NCBI RefSeq assembly: GCF_042682745.1
Contig: NZ_JBHUIO010000011.1
Location: 248,001 to 312,000 of the forward strand
Source of the DNA: Tumebacillus_A lipolyticus
GTDB lineage: Bacteria; Bacillota; Bacilli; Tumebacillales; Tumebacillaceae
Length of the DNA stretch: 64,000 bases
Reading direction: 5' to 3'
The notes beneath the pieces were generated by a model. The model saw nothing but the letters and a program-made list of their open reading frames with translations, searched no databases and was not told where the DNA came from. Every line of letters starts with the position of its first letter. The first letter of the stretch is position 1. Shown here piece after piece: positions 59,012-64,000 of the stretch. The translations under genes were made by a program, and so were the position numbers.

Positions 59012-59053
59012 AAAAACGCCCCTCACCACCGCGGTGGTGAAGGGCGTTTTTCG
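59012..59053. terminator. Strong bidirectional terminator
   Basis: AAAAACGCCC arms around an inner CACCACCGCGGTGGTG palindrome, T-runs on both sides. Confidence 0.92.
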
Positions 59054-59074
59054 TAGGGTGTGTCCGCTGTCCGC

Positions 59075-60391
59075 TTAGACGGCCAGTTCGATCCAACCGG
59101 TATTTCCTTTACGCAAGATGCGTTCGCCCACCTCATAGCCGGACGAGAAGGACAGCTCCGAAAGCTGACCGACGCCTTGCACCCAATCGCCTGCAAAGAA
59201 CGCGTTGGAGCAGGCGTGAAACTGGACGGGCATCAGCTGTTGATCATCTTCCACCTTGATCTCCTGCGCCGCGGCGCGCTCCGTGTAGCGCTTGGCTGCC
59301 AGCTGCTCGCGCCAGCCGGGCAGATGCTTGTCGAACAGGCGCTCGATCGCTTCCTTGCGCACCGCCGCATGCTCGCGATCCCCGACCTCTTCGCTCTTCA
59401 GATAGGCGACTGCCTGAATCAGCTGTCCACCCTCTGGCGTGCACGGCGTGTAGGCGGAGATGTCGGTCATGAACACGCGCGCGTTCTTATCGTAGATGTA
59501 GGTGTAGGGCGTCTCGATCCGCTTGTGCAGCCCGATATCATACACCAGCACGTTGTTCGCCTTGTGCAGGAGGTAGGGGGCGATCGACGATTGGAGCGGT
59601 GTGCCCTCAAAGATCTTCCCGAGCTCTTTCGGCGGGACGGCGAACACGAACTCCTCGCCTTCGATCACCCCTTCAGAAGTGACGACGCCCGACACGCGCC
59701 CCTGTTGGAACAGGACGCTCTCGATCTTCACCTTCGTCATGATCTGCGAGCCGCTCTCGATGATCACCCGCTCCAGCTCTGCCACGAGCGACCCCCAGCC
59801 GCCGGCGATGTAGGACACCGCTTTCGACGTGCGGAACAGGCGCTGGTAATACTTGAAAAACACAGTCGAAGGAATCCGCTCCGGCTCCTGGGTGAAGAAG
59901 TTGCTCGAAGCAAGCGTGAGCATCAGATCCTGCACCTCTTTGTGCTTGCCAGATCGACGGAACCATTCGCCGATCGACACGCCCTCTTCGCCTCGCTCCA
60001 ACAGGCAGACCGTCTTGACGATCTCGATCGCAAACCGAGCTTTCGTCGCTCCGTTGAGCAACACTTTCGTCTTGTACAAGCCCTCAAGCGTCGCCGGCAT
60101 CTCCGTCATCTGATCGCCGAGGTCGTAGCGCGCCTTCTTCGGATCGAAGTCAACCCACCCGATGTTGAGGCGCAACTCCTTCTCCAGCTTGCGAATGTAG
60201 GAAGAATCCCGGCTGTAGATCGCATGGGCTCCAAAGTTAAAGTCGAATCCTTTGAGCGGGATCGTCACCGCCCGCCCGCCCAGCTTTGGTGCTTTTTCCA
60301 GCAAAACAACGTCCTGACCCACTCTTGCCAACCGCGCTGCCACGCTCAACCCTGCCAGCCCGCCACCGATTACGACCGTCTTCTTTTTCAT
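59075..60391 (-). CDS. FAD-dependent oxidoreductase, phytoene desaturase-like
   Basis: The 438-residue flavoprotein has an N-terminal dinucleotide-binding motif KKKTVVIGGGLAGLSVAARLA then LLEKAPKLGGRA. A central substrate region has FNFGAHAIY and GGWGSLVAELERVI. The FAD end is NAFFAGDWVQGVGQLSELSFSSGYEVGERIL. It belongs to the amine oxidase/phytoene desaturase/protoporphyrinogen oxidase group. No carotenoid or heme genes are adjacent. The substrate is unknown. It is divergent from a TetR regulator. ATG 60391 follows GGAGGCGGG. Confidence 0.85.
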   Translation of the reverse strand: MKKKTVVIGGGLAGLSVAARLARVGQDVVLLEKAPKLGGRAVTIPLKGFDFNFGAHAIYSRDSSYIRKLEKELRLNIGWVDFDPKKARYDLGDQMTEMPATLEGLYKTKVLLNGATKARFAIEIVKTVCLLERGEEGVSIGEWFRRSGKHKEVQDLMLTLASSNFFTQEPERIPSTVFFKYYQRLFRTSKAVSYIAGGWGSLVAELERVIIESGSQIMTKVKIESVLFQQGRVSGVVTSEGVIEGEEFVFAVPPKELGKIFEGTPLQSSIAPYLLHKANNVLVYDIGLHKRIETPYTYIYDKNARVFMTDISAYTPCTPEGGQLIQAVAYLKSEEVGDREHAAVRKEAIERLFDKHLPGWREQLAAKRYTERAAAQEIKVEDDQQLMPVQFHACSNAFFAGDWVQGVGQLSELSFSSGYEVGERILRKGNTGWIELAV

Positions 60392-60444
60392 CGAAAACCC
60401 GCCTCCGATCAAGACTCCAGCTATTTCTATATTTGTACCTTTAA

Positions 60445-60473
60445 TGTACTCAGTATATTATGCACTCAGTACA
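60445..60473. promoter_or_regulatory. Candidate TetR operator
   Basis: The intergenic region has two direct copies of ACTCAGTA (60448-60455 and 60464-60471, 16-bp period) inside an inverted pair TGTACT/AGTACA. The spacing puts both copies on one DNA face. Confidence 0.5.
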
Positions 60474-60563
60474 ATTATATTACTGGTCTATGAATCATGT
60501 GTCTAGCCCCATTTTTGGTGTAAAATATAGGCAAGCAGAAATATGAGAAGAGGGGGCAAGGCG

Positions 60564-61160
60564 ATGTCCAGCCGCAGAGAGAGAAAAAAGCAAGAGACGC
60601 GCAACAAAATTTTCACCAGTGCGATGAAACTGTTCCAAGCAGGCGGCTATGATGGCACGACGATCGACATGATCGCCGAGCATGCTGACGTGGCGCGTGG
60701 CACCGTCTTTTTGCATTTTCCTTCTAAAGAAGCGATTCTCGCCCACTGGGGGCAGGATCGGATGGAGGAGATGACGGAGCGCCGCGAGGAGTGGGATTGT
60801 CCGGAGCTGAACTGCGAAGAAAAGGTGATGCGCCTGTTCCGCATCGCGCTCGCCGCCAACCAGGAGAGCTTCGATCTGGTCAAGATCTGGGTGAAGTCCA
60901 CCTTGGCCACGCCGACCGCGATGATCCATGAGCGGCAAAGTCCGGTCTCCTTGAAGAACCTGATGGCAGACATCCTTGAGGTGGCGCAGGAGGAAGGCAA
61001 GCTCAAACAGAACATCGATCCGATCATCGCCGGCGACATGTTGGAAAACATCTATCTGCACGCGATGCAAGATTGGGTGTTATCGGAGGGGAATTGGCCG
61101 GTCGAAGAGATTTTGACGACCAAGATCCACTATCTGTTCAACGGGCTCAATCAAGAATAG
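60564..61160 (+). CDS. TetR-family regulator
   Basis: The 198-residue protein has an N-terminal TetR HTH (KIFTSAMKLFQAGGYDGTTIDMIAEHADVARGTVFLHFPSKEAIL) and a helical ligand domain. Divergent arrangement and repeats in the shared intergenic region suggest control of the oxidoreductase gene. ATG 60564 is used since AGAGGGGG lies upstream; the earlier ATG overlaps that site. Confidence 0.9.
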   Translation: MSSRRERKKQETRNKIFTSAMKLFQAGGYDGTTIDMIAEHADVARGTVFLHFPSKEAILAHWGQDRMEEMTERREEWDCPELNCEEKVMRLFRIALAANQESFDLVKIWVKSTLATPTAMIHERQSPVSLKNLMADILEVAQEEGKLKQNIDPIIAGDMLENIYLHAMQDWVLSEGNWPVEEILTTKIHYLFNGLNQE

Positions 61161-61250
61161 GTCAACACGATCGACAGCGGCGCGTATAAATGAAGCGAGT
61201 GCTGTGTATCCTATTCTGTGGAAAGTCGGGCCAATTGACCAAAATATGTC

Positions 61251-61279
61251 TTGGCATTCCGACCTAAATAAGATAATAT
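61251..61279 (+). promoter_or_regulatory. Sigma-A promoter of sodA
   Basis: TTGGCA (61251-61256) and TAATAT (61274-61279), 17-nt spacer. Confidence 0.65.
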
Positions 61280-61324
61280 ATATGTATGTATAAAAACTAC
61301 TTCTTACATAGGAGGTAATACAAA

Positions 61325-61923
61325 ATGGCACATCAACTGCCGGCACTCCCGTATTCGAACGACGCACTCGAACCGCATTTCGACGCAATGACGATGGAAA
61401 TCCATCACGACCGTCACCATGCGACTTACGTTAACAACCTGAACGCAGCTTTGGAAAGCCACGCTGACCTGGCATCCAAATCGATCGAAGAGCTGATCTC
61501 CAACATGGATGCGATTCCGGAAGGCATCCGCACCGCTGTTCGCAACAACGGTGGCGGCCATGCGAACCACTCCCTGTTCTGGGAAATCCTTTCCCCGAAC
61601 GGCGGCGGCGCTCCGACTGGCGCTGTTGCTGATGCGATCAACTCCGCATTCGGCTCCTACGACAACTTCAAAGCTGAGTTCACCAAAGCAGCTACCACTC
61701 GCTTTGGCTCCGGCTGGGCGTGGCTGATCGTCGATGGCGGCAAGCTCGCTGTCACCTCCACCCCGAACCAAGACTCCCCGCTGATGGAAGGCAAAACGCC
61801 GATCCTCGGCCTCGACGTTTGGGAGCACGCGTACTACCTGAAGTTCCAAAACAAGCGTCCCGACTACATCGGCGCTTTCTGGAACCTGATCAACTGGGAT
61901 GAAGTCAACAAGCGCTTCGCAGC
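61325..61923 (+). CDS. sodA: Superoxide dismutase [Mn], 3' end in gap
   Basis: About 200 codons before the N gap match Mn/Fe SodA almost end to end: MAHQLPALPYSNDALEPHFD, metal His 27 in EIHHDRHHATYVNNLN, HANHSLFWE, GSGWAWLIV and the metal Asp/His of LDVWEHAYYLKFQNKRPDYI, then FWNLINWDEVNKRFA. Gln/Gly in NGGGHANH and the Mn-type context suggest manganese, but metal use cannot be proven. The stop codon lies in the gap. The start follows ATAGGAGG. Detoxifies superoxide in the cytosol. Confidence 0.95.
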
Positions 61924-61961
61924 NNNNNNNNNNNNNNNNNNNNNNNNNNNNNNNNNNNNNN
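61924..61961. other. Assembly gap (38 N)
   Basis: It hides the sodA stop and probable terminator. The segment 61962-62016 before the next gene shows no frame that I can assign. Confidence 0.98.
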
Positions 61962-62016
61962 GCGATCCAATTCAGCATTCTGCTCGCCCTGGCGAGACGA
62001 TCGATCTGATCTCCGT

Positions 62017-62817
62017 TCACTCTGGCGACAGACCCGCTTTCACCACCGCCAGCAGCTCTTCCTTTCGCTCCGGGTGGCAACCGATCAAATAAGGCTCGGC
62101 AGACATTCCGACGAACGGCTCGCCAGCAAACGTGATCACCGCGCCGCCCGCCTCTTGGAGCAACAGCAGCCCCGCGTACAGATCATCGCCTTCCGAGTTG
62201 TACAGCACAACACCGTCGAGATCCCCGCGCGCCATCATGCACCAGACCAGCGTCGGCGCCCAGACGCGCAGCACCCGCTTGCTGACCAGATCGAGGTGGT
62301 GCTTCAGTCGCATCGCCCGCTGCTCCTTCTGAACGCCGTGGCCCTGAATCCAGCCCACCGTGAGCTTGCCCCGCTTCTGCGACTTGATGCGGAGCGGCTG
62401 GCCGTTGCAGGTCGCCCCCTTGCCGCGCTCCGCCACGTACAGCTTCTCTTGAACCGAATCGTAGATCACGCCGAGCACCGCTTCCTTTTTATAGAGGAGG
62501 GTGATCGCCACCGCATACAGCGGCAAGCCGATCGCATAGTTGTTGGTGCCATCCAGCGGATCGACCAGCCAGAGATAGTCGCCTTCGACACCCGACCACC
62601 CCGTCTCTTCACTCCGAATCTGATGGTCGGGAAACGATTCGCGTATCCGCGCTAAAATCACATCTTCTGCCAGTCGATCCACCTCGGTGACAAGATCACC
62701 ATGCTCATCCTTCTCGGTGATCGAAAAAGCTCCATCAAATCGCTCCTTGGCCAATCTCCCTGCCGCAATCGCCGCCAGGGTCGCCACTTCCTTCGCCTGC
62801 GCAAGAATCGCTTGCAT
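62017..62817 (-). CDS. Inositol monophosphatase family protein
   Basis: The 266-residue enzyme has the IMPase metal motifs: EETGW (motif with Glu), YLWLVDPLDGTNNYAIGLP (DPLDGT) and EGDDLYAGLLLLQEAGG, where the usual WDxAAG is altered but the metal Asp is kept. It could dephosphorylate inositol phosphate, 3'-phosphoadenosine phosphates or sugar phosphates. ATG 62817 has GGAGG 7 nt upstream; the longer frame has no site. Substrate unknown. Confidence 0.9.
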   Translation of the reverse strand: MQAILAQAKEVATLAAIAAGRLAKERFDGAFSITEKDEHGDLVTEVDRLAEDVILARIRESFPDHQIRSEETGWSGVEGDYLWLVDPLDGTNNYAIGLPLYAVAITLLYKKEAVLGVIYDSVQEKLYVAERGKGATCNGQPLRIKSQKRGKLTVGWIQGHGVQKEQRAMRLKHHLDLVSKRVLRVWAPTLVWCMMARGDLDGVVLYNSEGDDLYAGLLLLQEAGGAVITFAGEPFVGMSAEPYLIGCHPERKEELLAVVKAGLSPE

Positions 62818-63043
62818 GCTCCCGCCTCCTCTCTCAGTCCTCCTCATTTTAGCGATCAACGTTCAAATCGTCCAATCGAATCTAGCTAATATTCATTCAC
62901 CACTATGTTTAAATACGCGAAGATAATTTTTTATTATTCCAAAGAAGGGTTCCTGTAGCATTCTGTCGAATTTTGACAATGAACTATATCGAACATCTAG
63001 TCTTCGATTTAAAAAAGTCGTCCTGTTTCTGAGGTGAGGCGCG

Positions 63044-64000
63044 TTGAACGAAGTAAAAGATCTCCTGCTCAATCTGCTCATCATCATCGTGCCCTTGTTT
63101 TTGTACCAAACGTTTTGGATCGACAAACCGGGCGGCACGTTGATCGCATCCCGCAATCGTATCGCCATCAGCATCTTGGCCGCAATTTCGGCGCTTGGCT
63201 GCATGGCTTTTCCTGTTTTCTTTCTGCCTGGCTACGTCTATGATCTGCGGCTCGTCCCCCTGTTGATGGGCATCTTCTACGGGGGCGTTCGGGCGAGTCT
63301 GATCGTCATCGTCGTCGTCTACCTCTATCGCTGGTATCTGGGTGGCGTCGGCTTTTCGGTCGTCGCTCTGCTCTATCCGCTCGCCATCGGCATCGCCTAT
63401 CTGTTCGAAGCGAAGTTCAGCAGATGGGATCGCCGCCGCAAGATGTACGCAGGCTCGGCGCTCGCCCTGTTTTCCTCCCTGCTGATCAACATCGTCGTGC
63501 TCTATCTGATCGACGGGCCGCCCTTGAGCAATCCGCACCTGCCGTTTATCGTTTCCTTCGTCATCCTGCACGGCATCGCGATGTGGATTGCGATCTACCT
63601 GATCGAAAACATGCGCGACAAAGCTGCCCTGCGCTTTGAGATTCAACAGTCGGAAAAACTGCGCATCATCGGTCAGCTCGCCGCCTCGATCGCCCACGAG
63701 GTGCGCAACCCGCTGACCGTCGTGCGCGGCTTTTTGCAGTTGTTGCAATCTGATCAGATCCCCGAGGAGAAGCGCCGCATGTTTCTCAAGCTCGGCATCG
63801 AAGAGCTGGATCGCTCCGAGACGATCATCTCCAACTATCTCGCCTTTGCCCGTCCGCAGTCGCAGCGCATCGAAGCGATCGACGCCGCCGAGCGGGTCGA
63901 GCACGCAGCTGGCATCATCTCCTCCTACGCCACCCTGCGCAATGTGGAGATCGCGCATCAAGCGCGGCCGGGGCTGTTGATCGAAGGTGATCCTGAACAG
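63044..64000 (+). CDS. Sensor histidine kinase with 5TM-5TMR_LYT domain, partial
   Basis: The gene starts at TTG 63044 behind GAGGTGA and runs off the right edge after 319 codons. Residues 1-195 form about six TM helices of the LytS/5TMR type (GGTLIASRNRIAISILAAISALG, LRLVPLLMGIFYGGVRASLIV). Residues 205-300 are a HisKA domain with the phospho-His in QLAASIAHEVRNPLTVVRGFLQLL. This layout matches KinB-like sporulation and membrane-linked kinases. The ATPase part lies outside the window, and so does any partner regulator. Confidence 0.9.
   Translation, partial: MNEVKDLLLNLLIIIVPLFLYQTFWIDKPGGTLIASRNRIAISILAAISALGCMAFPVFFLPGYVYDLRLVPLLMGIFYGGVRASLIVIVVVYLYRWYLGGVGFSVVALLYPLAIGIAYLFEAKFSRWDRRRKMYAGSALALFSSLLINIVVLYLIDGPPLSNPHLPFIVSFVILHGIAMWIAIYLIENMRDKAALRFEIQQSEKLRIIGQLAASIAHEVRNPLTVVRGFLQLLQSDQIPEEKRRMFLKLGIEELDRSETIISNYLAFARPQSQRIEAIDAAERVEHAAGIISSYATLRNVEIAHQARPGLLIEGDPEQ

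Overview
The window looks like a chromosomal segment of a moderately high-GC, endospore-forming Bacillota. Evidence seen in the sequence: sporulation pair YtrH/YtrI, a gerP-type spore germination cluster, YfhH, DUF1540, paired YdbS/YdbT and YtqA/YtqB genes, a T-box in front of hisS, a TPP riboswitch in front of thiC, strong GGAGG ribosome binding sites and many U-tailed hairpin terminators. The gene set and base composition recall Alicyclobacillaceae such as Tumebacillus. That placement is inference only. Two runs of N (21127-21185 and 61924-61961) are assembly gaps.

Region by region. 1-8014: partial leucyl aminopeptidase, an AtpZ-like membrane protein, an LCP-SH3 cell wall ligase, a HIT protein, a polysaccharide flippase, ytrHI, a putative envelope pair, then yfhH and a DUF2103/DUF3886-like gene. 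8015-11961: an AT-richer cassette (own sigma-A promoter, small secreted protein, hairpin, 840-residue FtsX-type permease, ABC ATPase). It is bounded on both sides by copies of the 3' end of the preceding gene, which looks like an insertion scar. 12005-12646: a zinc-ribbon gene behind what reads as a ZTP riboswitch. 12874-17393: small genes and a tyrosine/homogentisate catabolic operon (hpd-fahA-hmgA-flavin reductase). 17655-23488: DUF1540, RluA, thiC with TPP riboswitch, and a divergent LysR regulator/citrate synthase pair. 23582-31778: ydbST, two MCP receptors with nearly identical signalling halves, ispH and an MFS exporter.

31864-38410: a three-gene operon with no obvious housekeeping role. 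It encodes a 701-residue protein with a charged coiled-coil tail, a 958-residue protein with a Gly-rich segment and long helices, and a 516-residue protein resembling the clostridial P-47/TULIP family. It has its own promoter and a candidate operator. A C-terminal scrap of a NUDIX gene lies between it and prmA. This operon and the 8-12 kb cassette are the best candidates for undescribed systems.

38763-54376: prmA-like gene, a PrcB-domain protein, T-box/hisS, a cyclophilin lipoprotein, a split and divergent gerP cluster with two sigma-K-like promoters, fadR-etfB-etfA (fatty acid oxidation electron transfer), a probable 6S RNA, a DUF6602-like gene, a CPA2 antiporter, a third MCP, a RelQ-type small alarmone synthetase and an M29 aminopeptidase. 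54483-64000: a secreted cupredoxin, an ECF sigma/membrane regulator pair, ytqB and ytqA, a phytoene-desaturase-like flavoprotein divergent from a TetR regulator, Mn-type sodA (3' end in a gap), an inositol-monophosphatase-like gene, and the start of a 5TM-5TMR sensor histidine kinase that runs off the window.
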